A stretch of 5,257 nucleotides of DNA from Euryarchaeota archaeon TMED132. Its GTDB lineage: Archaea > Thermoplasmatota > Poseidoniia > Poseidoniales > Poseidoniaceae. Each line of letters begins with the position of its first letter. The first letter of the stretch is position 1. The notes beneath the pieces are model-generated. The model ran no database searches. It saw only the letters and a program-made list of their open reading frames with translations, and was not told the origin of the DNA. This document shows, piece by piece, positions 1-5,257 of this stretch. Made by a program: the position numbers and the translations under genes. The stretch covers positions 4,095 to 9,351 of the forward strand of contig NHGH02000044.1 in the NCBI GenBank assembly GCA_002172355.2. The letters run 5' to 3'.

Positions 1-2136
1 CCAACCATTATTTCAATAGTACCTGAAGGCCAAGAATCATTTGAGCATCAATTACCTATAGGTAGGCTAGGGCATTCAACTTATTGCGTAGTAGTAATTG
101 ATGTAAATGGCGTTTTTGACACCCATATTCCTCAATCTTCTTGCTCAACAGTTTACGAGGATGCTTTCTATAATTGGACGGCAGAACCTACTCAAGTAAC
201 CGCTGAATTCATAGGAAATGCAACAACAGTTGTAGAATGGAAAGACCAATTGGGTGCTGAAGGAGAAGTATATCACATCTGGCGATCTGATTATTTAGTA
301 AGTGGGAGTCAATTTGTCCCTAATCAAACCGTATTTTGGATGGCTAGCGTTCCTGATGGTATCCAAATTGCACATGTGGATGTTCCTGCTGAAGTTGACC
401 GTTTGTCGTTCTATTTCGTAACCTCTGAAGCACTTTATCAACATGTAAATGGAACTTATCATTTTACAAGTTTAGTCCAAAATTGGGCAGGCGCAATCGC
501 CGAAAATACAGTCACCCCCTCAGCTCCAATCATCAATTCTTTAACAGTGGATGGCCAATCTAATTTGGTCATGCTGGAATGGCTAAATAATGGCCAAATT
601 GATTTTGAACAATACACGGTCTGGAAACATTGGGGAAGTCCTTTTGGAGAAGATGAAGATGAGCCAACAGAGGTTTCCTTTGAAAATGGTTGGCAGATTT
701 ACGATACAGCGATAATGGACTCAGGCGCGTCATGGCATTCACATAGTTTCTCTAGAACATATAATATTCAACCCGAAATAGAGCGAGAAGCATGGTATGC
801 AGTCACAATATCAGATATGTATGGCAATGAAAATATGGAAGCCCGACCAGGTACAGGTGGTAATGCACTGAAGGTTATGGAAGATTCAGTAAAACCATCA
901 GCAACTTATACTCTGTATGACGATGATGATGAGCCATATATCAGTCCCTCTTTAATTTCTGGAAGTTATAAAATTATAGTTTCTATCAATGAAAACCTCT
1001 TTACAATGCCTCAAATGGAGATAACTACTGAAACGGGCGGAGCCATTACTGGTGGCGTTAAGCAGATGCTATCATATGCAGACAACTTGGCATTTGAAGA
1101 ACTGGGGCCACAATATTATCTGACATTTTCTATATCCCCTTCAGTTTCTGCCGGAATAATCAATATCAACATGACACTTACTGATGAGAGTTTAAACGTC
1201 AACGCGATTCAATGGAATAACCGTAGTTTAGATGCTACAAAACCATCCATGCAAGTTTACTCTCCAGCCTCGGGTAGCGACGGTTCGAAATATCTCTATG
1301 GTAACTCAATTCAATTATTAGCGGGAGTAACTGACGATGTTCAAATTTCTTCATTCCAATATCGATTTACATATAATTACGCCTCAGGCTCAACATCAAC
1401 CTCTCCATGGACTACACCGGATGAAATTCAAGATATCTTTGGAGATAATAGTTCACTTGTTATGGACGTACCAATAAATGCTGGTAACTTCGAATCTGGT
1501 CAACATGCAGTCACTTTTAGAGCGATTGACTCTGCAGGTAATCAAGTACTTTCACAAGTAGTATTTGTAGTTGATAATTGCCGAAACCGACTTGATGGAA
1601 CTACGGTTTGTAATTACGTAGAATCACTGAAACCAGAGCCAGAACCAGTTATCGTGAATCCTTCGTTTAGCGACCCTCCATACGTCATGGTTTGGGTTCT
1701 TTCGGGTATTGTTCTCTTTTCATTGGTGACTATGTTATTGGTAATTAGAACTAGTATGAAATCTCCTAAGAAATCTTCAGGTGATGATGAAGATGAGGAC
1801 GACTGGATGTCAGAATTCATCGGTACATCGCAAACGGTTGATATGGATGAACTCACTCAAACTCAACCAACGCAGAAAGAATTGCCAACTATCGAAGAAG
1901 AGGAAGAAGAGGAAGAAGATCCATTTGCAGTTAATCTACCTACTCGTAAAAGCCGCCGAAGAAAAGCCCCTGCGGTAGAAGAAGAGGAAGAAGATGAGGA
2001 CGACGATCCATTCTTTGGACTAGATGATGAGGAAGAGGAAGAAAAGCCCAAGAAGCGACAAGTTGGTAGGCGAACAGCACCAAAGAACGCGCCAAAGAGG
2101 CGTCAAGTCGGACGACGCAAGAAATCCAATGATTGA
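1..2136 (+). CDS. Large cell-surface protein with FN3/Ig-like domains, C-terminal membrane anchor and acidic tail (5'-partial)
   Basis: The reading frame is open from the first base, so this is the C-terminal 711 residues of a longer protein; the TTG at 250 is only an internal codon. Visible parts in order, using residues counted from base 1: a region with two cysteines (C29, C48); two fibronectin-III-like segments (about 60-165 and 168-290), each with a Val/Leu-Glu-Trp strand and Tyr-rich later strands; and two Ig-like segments, starting near D295 and D411 with the similar joints DSVKPS and DATKPS. The last ends in an AGN-containing strand. A C527/C537 pair could form a loop next to the membrane. 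One hydrophobic helix (about 561-582) is followed by R583 and a 129-residue cytoplasmic tail of Glu/Asp runs and Lys/Arg clusters. At least seven N-x-S/T sequons precede the helix, fitting an extracytoplasmic ectodomain. An adhesin or envelope role is inferred; no enzymatic motif was seen and the domain calls rest on pattern only. Confidence 0.85.
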   Translation, partial: PTIISIVPEGQESFEHQLPIGRLGHSTYCVVVIDVNGVFDTHIPQSSCSTVYEDAFYNWTAEPTQVTAEFIGNATTVVEWKDQLGAEGEVYHIWRSDYLVSGSQFVPNQTVFWMASVPDGIQIAHVDVPAEVDRLSFYFVTSEALYQHVNGTYHFTSLVQNWAGAIAENTVTPSAPIINSLTVDGQSNLVMLEWLNNGQIDFEQYTVWKHWGSPFGEDEDEPTEVSFENGWQIYDTAIMDSGASWHSHSFSRTYNIQPEIEREAWYAVTISDMYGNENMEARPGTGGNALKVMEDSVKPSATYTLYDDDDEPYISPSLISGSYKIIVSINENLFTMPQMEITTETGGAITGGVKQMLSYADNLAFEELGPQYYLTFSISPSVSAGIININMTLTDESLNVNAIQWNNRSLDATKPSMQVYSPASGSDGSKYLYGNSIQLLAGVTDDVQISSFQYRFTYNYASGSTSTSPWTTPDEIQDIFGDNSSLVMDVPINAGNFESGQHAVTFRAIDSAGNQVLSQVVFVVDNCRNRLDGTTVCNYVESLKPEPEPVIVNPSFSDPPYVMVWVLSGIVLFSLVTMLLVIRTSMKSPKKSSGDDEDEDDWMSEFIGTSQTVDMDELTQTQPTQKELPTIEEEEEEEEDPFAVNLPTRKSRRRKAPAVEEEEEDEDDDPFFGLDDEEEEEKPKKRQVGRRTAPKNAPKRRQVGRRKKSND
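1894..2118 (+). repeat. Low-complexity acidic/basic repeat region in the surface-protein tail
   Basis: The 3' end of the surface-protein gene encodes two similar modules. The first is eight Glu codons (1894-1917), then Asp-Pro-Phe, then a basic patch RKSRRRK. The second is a Glu/Asp run (1978-2007) leading into Asp-Pro-Phe, a further Asp/Glu run, then KPKKR. The hexapeptide RQVGRR then occurs twice, at 2056-2073 and 2101-2118. The two RQVGRR copies use different codons (for example GTT GGT AGG against GTC GGA CGA), so the peptide is conserved beyond a fresh DNA duplication. The GAA/GAG tracts are prone to length change by slippage. Confidence 0.8.
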
Positions 2137-2160
2137 GTTGAAATCAACAGATTAACTCAA
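2133..2160 (+). promoter_or_regulatory. Inverted repeat over the surface-protein stop codon (possible mRNA hairpin)
   Basis: TTGAGTT (2133-2139) and AACTCAA (2154-2160) are perfect 7-base reverse complements around a 14-base centre. Two further pairs (G2140-T2153 as a wobble, A2141-T2152) could extend the stem to nine pairs with a 10-base loop. The left arm contains the TGA stop at 2134-2136. No T-run follows, so it is not a classic intrinsic terminator; it could be a processing, 3'-end or protein-binding element between this gene and the antiporter gene. The pairing is read directly from the sequence; any function is inferred. Confidence 0.35.
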
Positions 2161-2185
2161 AGAGTGACATCATCTGCCTCGAGTT

Positions 2186-3346
2186 ATGTCGCAATCAGTC
2201 GCCGAAGACATCGTGGAAGAAGCGGTCGAAGAAATCGAACATATAATGGAAAATTTACTAGATTCTTTTAATCCAATGAAGAATAAATTAAATTGGTTAT
2301 TATTAGCACTTCCAATCGCTGTTTGGGCAAATTTTTCACATAATCAAGCGATGGCTTTTTTGTTTTCTATGATAGCAATTATGCCTCTAGCTTTTCTTAT
2401 GGGCAAGGGGACAGAAGAAATTGCCCTCAGGACTGGAGAATCAATAGGAGGATTACTAAATGCGACCTTTGGTAATGCAGTCGAATTAATTATCGCAGGC
2501 TTAGCAATTTATACCGCCTCACAAAACCCAGATGTTGTTGAAACAATGGTTACTGTAACACAAGCCTCTCTTATTGGTTCTATATTGGGCAATTTACTAT
2601 TGGTTCTTGGATTAGCTATTTGCTGGGGCGGCATTAAACATAAAAATCAGACTTTTAATAATCAAGCAAGTCAAATGAATGGCTCTTTACTTTTATTGGC
2701 GGTTGTCGCTTTCATTATCCCAAGTGCAGTACACCACTCTGGTGGTTCAGATGTCGATATTGAAAAACTATCTCGCTATGCTGCAATTGTATTACTTGCG
2801 ATATATGGATTAGCCCTTTTATTTCAATTAAAAACTCATTCTGATATTTTTGCTACAGAGGCAGGGCATGGCACCCATGAAGACCCTATGATGACCAATA
2901 AAGATGCTTGGACGCTATTACTGATGGCGACTGCCCTAGTAGGTTGGATGGCTCACATTTTAGTACATTCATTAGAAGCAGCAGTCGATGAATGGAATAT
3001 GCCCGAACTATTTATCGGAGTGATATTATTGCCATTCTTTGGCAATGCTGCTGAGCATTTTACTGCAGTAATTGTAGCAGGTAAAGACAAGATGGACCTT
3101 TCTCTTGCAATAGCAATCGGTAGTAGTGTACAAATTGCTCTGTTCGCAGCTCCTTTGATGGTGTTACTTGCATGGGGGTTAAAGGTTCCATTGACATTAG
3201 AATTCGGGGTGCTTGAGACCGCTGCGACTTTCATGTCGGTACTAGTCGCTAATTCCATATTATCAGATGGTAAAAGTAATTGGCTGGAAGGGGTAATGCT
3301 TCTGGCAAGTTATGTAATTCTCGCGCTTGCTTTCTTCCTTTCATGA
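2186..3346 (+). CDS. cax: Ca2+/H+ antiporter, CAX family
   Basis: This 386-residue polytopic membrane protein is predicted to export Ca2+ (possibly other divalent cations) in exchange for protons across the cytoplasmic membrane. Both diagnostic repeats of the CAX branch of the cation/Ca2+ exchanger superfamily are present: c-1 with GNAVE at 96-100 (acidic E100), followed by SLIGSILGN, and c-2 with GNAAE at 286-290 (acidic E290), followed by the GSSVQIAL segment. About eleven hydrophobic helices are visible (near 35-50, 56-73, 88-111, 122-150, 167-184, 198-215, 241-263, 273-298, 304-332, 339-360, 364-385). A His/Asp/Glu-rich linker (218-240) separates the halves, as is usual for the family. 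The acidic N-terminal stretch before helix 1 is longer than in short bacterial CAX proteins. The start is uncertain: ATG 2186 gives the longest form, with in-frame ATGs at 2246 and 2276 and no clear Shine-Dalgarno at any of them. Substrate choice cannot be read from sequence. Confidence 0.93.
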   Translation: MSQSVAEDIVEEAVEEIEHIMENLLDSFNPMKNKLNWLLLALPIAVWANFSHNQAMAFLFSMIAIMPLAFLMGKGTEEIALRTGESIGGLLNATFGNAVELIIAGLAIYTASQNPDVVETMVTVTQASLIGSILGNLLLVLGLAICWGGIKHKNQTFNNQASQMNGSLLLLAVVAFIIPSAVHHSGGSDVDIEKLSRYAAIVLLAIYGLALLFQLKTHSDIFATEAGHGTHEDPMMTNKDAWTLLLMATALVGWMAHILVHSLEAAVDEWNMPELFIGVILLPFFGNAAEHFTAVIVAGKDKMDLSLAIAIGSSVQIALFAAPLMVLLAWGLKVPLTLEFGVLETAATFMSVLVANSILSDGKSNWLEGVMLLASYVILALAFFLS

Positions 3347-3365
3347 GGCGATAAACTTGGTTTCA

Positions 3366-3896
3366 ATGAATGGTAAAATAGGTTATACTATCACTGTTAT
3401 TGCAGTTATATTATTGATTGTGGGGACGATTGGAATATCTTTTGACGATGAAGTCAATGATATACCAACTCCTAATACTCCCAGAGCAGTATATTTTGCC
3501 GATGAACCACTGCAAGACAATCCAGTTGCATTATTACTTTCAGCAAAGACAACTATGACTTGGGATAGAAGTGATATTTATCTGGTTATTGCTGATGAAG
3601 ACAAGAAAAAGCAGTGTGATAATATAGCCCCAATTGAATTGATTTCACCAGGCAGTACTACTTGTAAGGCAGAAGATAACGGATATGAAAAAGTTGGCCT
3701 AGATAATTCAACAGGATTAGAATGGACGGTAGAGAATGGAGATTACTTTGTTGGCATAGGTACGTTGGGGGACAGCATTCCAGAGGACCTCGAATTAAAT
3801 GTTGAATATACAGTTGAACTGAATTTATCAGTGGCTGGATATTTCCTAATTTTATTATTAGGGGCTTGTGGCATTACCTTAATCAAGTATGATTGA
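3366..3896 (+). CDS. Small membrane protein of unknown function, two helices flanking a beta-rich extracytoplasmic domain
   Basis: I do not recognise the family. From ATG 3366 it has 176 residues: an N-terminal hydrophobic helix (about 6-24) after Lys4, about 130 polar residues rich in Asp/Glu and in alternating beta-type patterns, a second helix (about 156-173), and a short end IKYD. The middle part holds two cysteines (C84, C100), which could form a disulfide if it faces outside, and two sequons (N114, N153). That fits a domain outside the cell with both termini inside. It starts 19 bases after the antiporter stop on the same strand, so co-transcription is likely and it may be an accessory subunit, though only adjacency supports this. 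The start is ambiguous: TTG 3357 lies 8 bases after a GAGG (3345-3348), and TTG 3327 would overlap the antiporter gene. ATG 3366 places the start just before the helix. It is predicted to be a real gene because of its coherent topology and filled spacing. Confidence 0.75.
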   Translation: MNGKIGYTITVIAVILLIVGTIGISFDDEVNDIPTPNTPRAVYFADEPLQDNPVALLLSAKTTMTWDRSDIYLVIADEDKKKQCDNIAPIELISPGSTTCKAEDNGYEKVGLDNSTGLEWTVENGDYFVGIGTLGDSIPEDLELNVEYTVELNLSVAGYFLILLLGACGITLIKYD

Positions 3897-3899
3897 TTA
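3880..3899. promoter_or_regulatory. Inverted repeat spanning the convergent stop-codon junction
   Basis: TAATCAA (3880-3886) and TTGATTA (3893-3899) are perfect 7-base reverse complements around the 6-base loop GTATGA. The right arm consists of the TGA stop of the plus-strand gene (3894-3896) and the complement of the TAA stop of the minus-strand gene (3897-3899). Being symmetric, it can fold in transcripts from either side. The stem is AT-rich and no clear T-run follows in either direction, so it would be a weak terminator at best. It could mark or protect 3' ends, or be chance in AT-rich sequence. Confidence 0.35.
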
Positions 3900-5153
3900 T
3901 TCAATACCGTCATAATAACTCTCTACAGCATTATCAAGTTGAGAGATCGCTAGACTTTCATCAATGGATGAAGTCTTTCCATCCAAACGTAAAGCATTAC
4001 CATCGACCCAAAGGTCGAGGCAATCTGCTCCATTGAAAATTAAATTTGCTAGATGCCTATTCCCTGAGCGACCCAGAGGACGCATACGAATATCATCAAG
4101 ATTCCAAACTGCCCAATCCTTACTTCCTTTAGTTGCCATATCAAAAACTTCGGAAGCAGGTAGTATAGTTGCATCCCAATGGTCGTGTCTTTGGACGAGC
4201 GATGCGAGTCTTGCTTCTGCCAACATATCCAAGCCACTTCCTGAAGATGCAGCGCCATCGGTTCCAATTCGAACATCTACTCCCGCCTCTTTGTATGCTG
4301 GAAGAGAAAGCGTTCCACCGCAGGCAATTTTCATATTCGATGAAGGACAATGAACCGCAGTTGCTTCATGTTGTTTCAACATCCTAATCTCATTTTTCTT
4401 AACCCAACTTGCGTGAGCACAAATAGTTCCAGGCTTGAAAAAATCGAGGCTATCAAGATATTCAATAGGATATTTGCCGGTTTTTTCATGACATTGTGAT
4501 ACTTCTTTTCGAGTTTCACTGACATGTATATGTAATCGAGCATTACGCTTTTCAGCCAACTGTGAAGCCATTCGCAAAGTATCTTCTTTGCATAGATATA
4601 CAGAATGAGTTGCGATTGCATATTGAATTTTATCATCAGGAGTTTGATTTTTTAGAACACCATCTAATTCATCGAGGGCAGATTTTGCATCTGGATGTGA
4701 AGGTAAAGCAAAATCGCTTACTGGCCCTCCAATCAGTCCACGTAAGCCAGCAGACTGCAATACATCTCCAGTTACGGTGGGATAGAAGTACATATCCGCC
4801 GCAAAACTTGAACCTGTTCTGATCATTTCAGCAGCTGCAGCATAAGCGCCGACTCGAACATACTCAGGATTCAATCTTGATTCGGTAGGGAATATTGCTT
4901 CATTTAACCAACGGTCTAAGGTAAAACCATCACTGAAATCTCTAGCGTTTAATTGCATTGCAAGATGGGTATGCCAATTTTGTAGTGAGCGAGTGATTAG
5001 ACGATTCGAGCCATCAATCTCGTTTTTGACGTCTTCGTTTCCTTTAGACATAGACCAATTCCCATCATTATGAAGTAGGAAATCTCCAACATGTTTGACT
5101 CCATTTTCATAGAGCACAGCATTGTTGTAGCGTACACACGCTTCGTCTGCCAT
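3897..5153 (-). CDS. mtaD: Amidohydrolase of the 5'-methylthioadenosine / S-adenosylhomocysteine deaminase group
   Basis: This 418-residue cytoplasmic metal-dependent deaminase likely converts adenosine-type by-products of S-adenosylmethionine use (S-adenosylhomocysteine, methylthioadenosine or 5'-deoxyadenosine) to the inosine forms plus ammonia. Motifs in order: metal-binding H61-x-H63 in WHTHLAM; ADMYF near 118-123; ATHSVYLC with H183; HIHVSET with metal ligand H210 and catalytic-type E213; HASW with H247; HCPSSNMKIACGG at 268-280; and GTDGAASSGSGLDML with metal ligand D299. The last two are hallmarks of the MtaD/SsnA/TrzN branch. Length fits the family. ATG 5153 is the first possible ATG, because an in-frame TAA lies 18 bases upstream (5169-5171). 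Oddities: the usual Pro-Gly before the first HxH is replaced (RSLQNWHTH), and the C-terminal K-x-ADL motif reads RHLANLI. All metal ligands are intact, so activity is expected. The exact substrate cannot be decided from sequence. Confidence 0.88.
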   Translation of the reverse strand: MADEACVRYNNAVLYENGVKHVGDFLLHNDGNWSMSKGNEDVKNEIDGSNRLITRSLQNWHTHLAMQLNARDFSDGFTLDRWLNEAIFPTESRLNPEYVRVGAYAAAAEMIRTGSSFAADMYFYPTVTGDVLQSAGLRGLIGGPVSDFALPSHPDAKSALDELDGVLKNQTPDDKIQYAIATHSVYLCKEDTLRMASQLAEKRNARLHIHVSETRKEVSQCHEKTGKYPIEYLDSLDFFKPGTICAHASWVKKNEIRMLKQHEATAVHCPSSNMKIACGGTLSLPAYKEAGVDVRIGTDGAASSGSGLDMLAEARLASLVQRHDHWDATILPASEVFDMATKGSKDWAVWNLDDIRMRPLGRSGNRHLANLIFNGADCLDLWVDGNALRLDGKTSSIDESLAISQLDNAVESYYDGIE

Positions 5154-5203
5154 GGTTTTGGGTAGAACTTAACCTTCAATAATACTCGGACAGAAAAGTA
5201 ATC
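5154..5203 (-). promoter_or_regulatory. Short spacer upstream of the deaminase; weak TATA-like box candidate
   Basis: Fifty bases separate the deaminase start from the end of the preceding minus-strand frame. On the minus strand, GTATTATT (5178-5185) lies 25-32 bases before the ATG, which is where an archaeal TATA box would sit if the message were leaderless. The match to the usual TATA consensus is poor and no convincing BRE precedes it. A GAAGG about 20 bases before the ATG is too far away to serve as a normal ribosome binding site. The gene could equally be transcribed from further upstream. Confidence 0.2.
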
Positions 5204-5257
5204 TTAATCCATTTTATTACTCGCTTCTTGAACATCCATGAAAAACTTCTCAGCACT
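5204..5257 (-). CDS. Probable C-terminal end of an upstream minus-strand gene (partial)
   Basis: Read from the window edge on the minus strand, this frame gives 17 residues, SAEKFFMDVQEASNKMD, followed by TAA (5204-5206). The composition suits an amphipathic helix at a protein's C-terminus, and it ends in Asp before the stop, as do the two plus-strand membrane-protein genes. If real, it is co-directional with the deaminase at a 50-base spacing and might share its transcript. The fragment is too short to name a family, and an open frame of this length is weak evidence on its own. Confidence 0.4.
   Translation of the reverse strand, partial: SAEKFFMDVQEASNKMD

Noticed and set aside
250..252. 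TTG as the start of the surface-protein gene
   Set aside because: The same frame is open back to base 1 and already encodes plausible ectodomain sequence with cysteines and sequons, so the gene is simply cut by the window edge.
1781..1978. Plus-strand Lys-rich open frame in the tail region
   Set aside because: It overlaps the surface-protein tail in another frame and only mirrors the purine-rich tracts.
1614..2051. Two minus-strand open frames rich in poly-Ser
   Set aside because: They are the complement of the GAA/GAG and GAT/GAC tracts that encode the acidic tail; their low-complexity serine content is a by-product.
2137..2148. GTTGAAATCAAC as an operator-like palindrome
   Set aside because: It is an inverted repeat with 5-base arms, nested in the larger inverted repeat at 2133-2160; too short to support a separate site.
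2953..3258. Minus-strand open frame of about 100 codons inside the antiporter gene
   Set aside because: It lies wholly within the conserved c-2 half of the antiporter and has no coherent features of its own.
3345..3348. GAGG as a Shine-Dalgarno fixing the small membrane protein start at TTG 3357
   Set aside because: The spacing is acceptable, but a four-base match overlapping the previous stop is weak and an ATG lies just three codons further on; kept only as an alternative.
3847..3860. AT-rich run TAATTTTATTATTA as a terminator or TATA box
   Set aside because: It encodes the second membrane helix (Leu/Ile-rich codons) of the small membrane protein, which explains its composition.
3964..4822. 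Several open frames on both strands overlapping the deaminase
   Set aside because: They are out of frame with the deaminase, whose catalytic motifs run through the whole stretch; none shows independent domain or membrane features.
5238..5257. ATG at 5238 as the start of a divergent plus-strand gene
   Set aside because: Only six codons are visible, no ribosome binding site or promoter is evident, and the minus-strand frame over the same bases reads as a sensible C-terminus. It cannot be fully excluded.

Overview
The window looks like AT-leaning archaeal DNA, most likely from a marine planktonic Thermoplasmatota (Marine Group II / Poseidoniales type). This placement is inferred from the protein styles: a large cell-surface protein with fibronectin/Ig-like domains, one C-terminal membrane anchor and a very acidic Glu/Asp cytoplasmic tail; small two-helix membrane proteins of no known family; tight gene packing; and starts without clear Shine-Dalgarno sequences. 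No rRNA or other marker gene is present, so it stays an inference.

Layout. Positions 1-2136 (+) hold the C-terminal 711 codons of a surface protein whose start lies outside the window. After 49 bases comes a complete Ca2+/H+ antiporter of the CAX family (2186-3346, +). After 19 more bases comes a short protein with two membrane helices flanking a beta-rich extracytoplasmic domain (3366-3896, +). These three may form one transcription unit. On the opposite strand, a complete amidohydrolase of the MTA/SAH-deaminase group (3897-5153, -) ends exactly where the small membrane protein ends: the two stop codons abut with no spacer. Beyond its start are 50 noncoding bases and then what looks like the last 17 codons of another minus-strand gene (5204-5257).

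How the genes fit together. The antiporter would expel Ca2+ at the expense of the proton gradient. The two flanking membrane proteins expose domains to the outside, and the surface protein has acidic clusters there that could bind divalent cations. A shared role in ion or surface homeostasis is possible but rests only on adjacency. The amidohydrolase is a separate, metabolic gene, predicted to deaminate adenosyl by-products of S-adenosylmethionine use.

The window is mostly ordinary. The points worth following up are two perfect 7-bp inverted repeats, each built over a stop codon; the zero-gap convergent junction; the modular acidic-DPF-basic tail of the surface protein; the unfamiliar two-helix protein beside the antiporter; and altered signature motifs in the deaminase. 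No RNA gene, mobile element or CRISPR array was seen.
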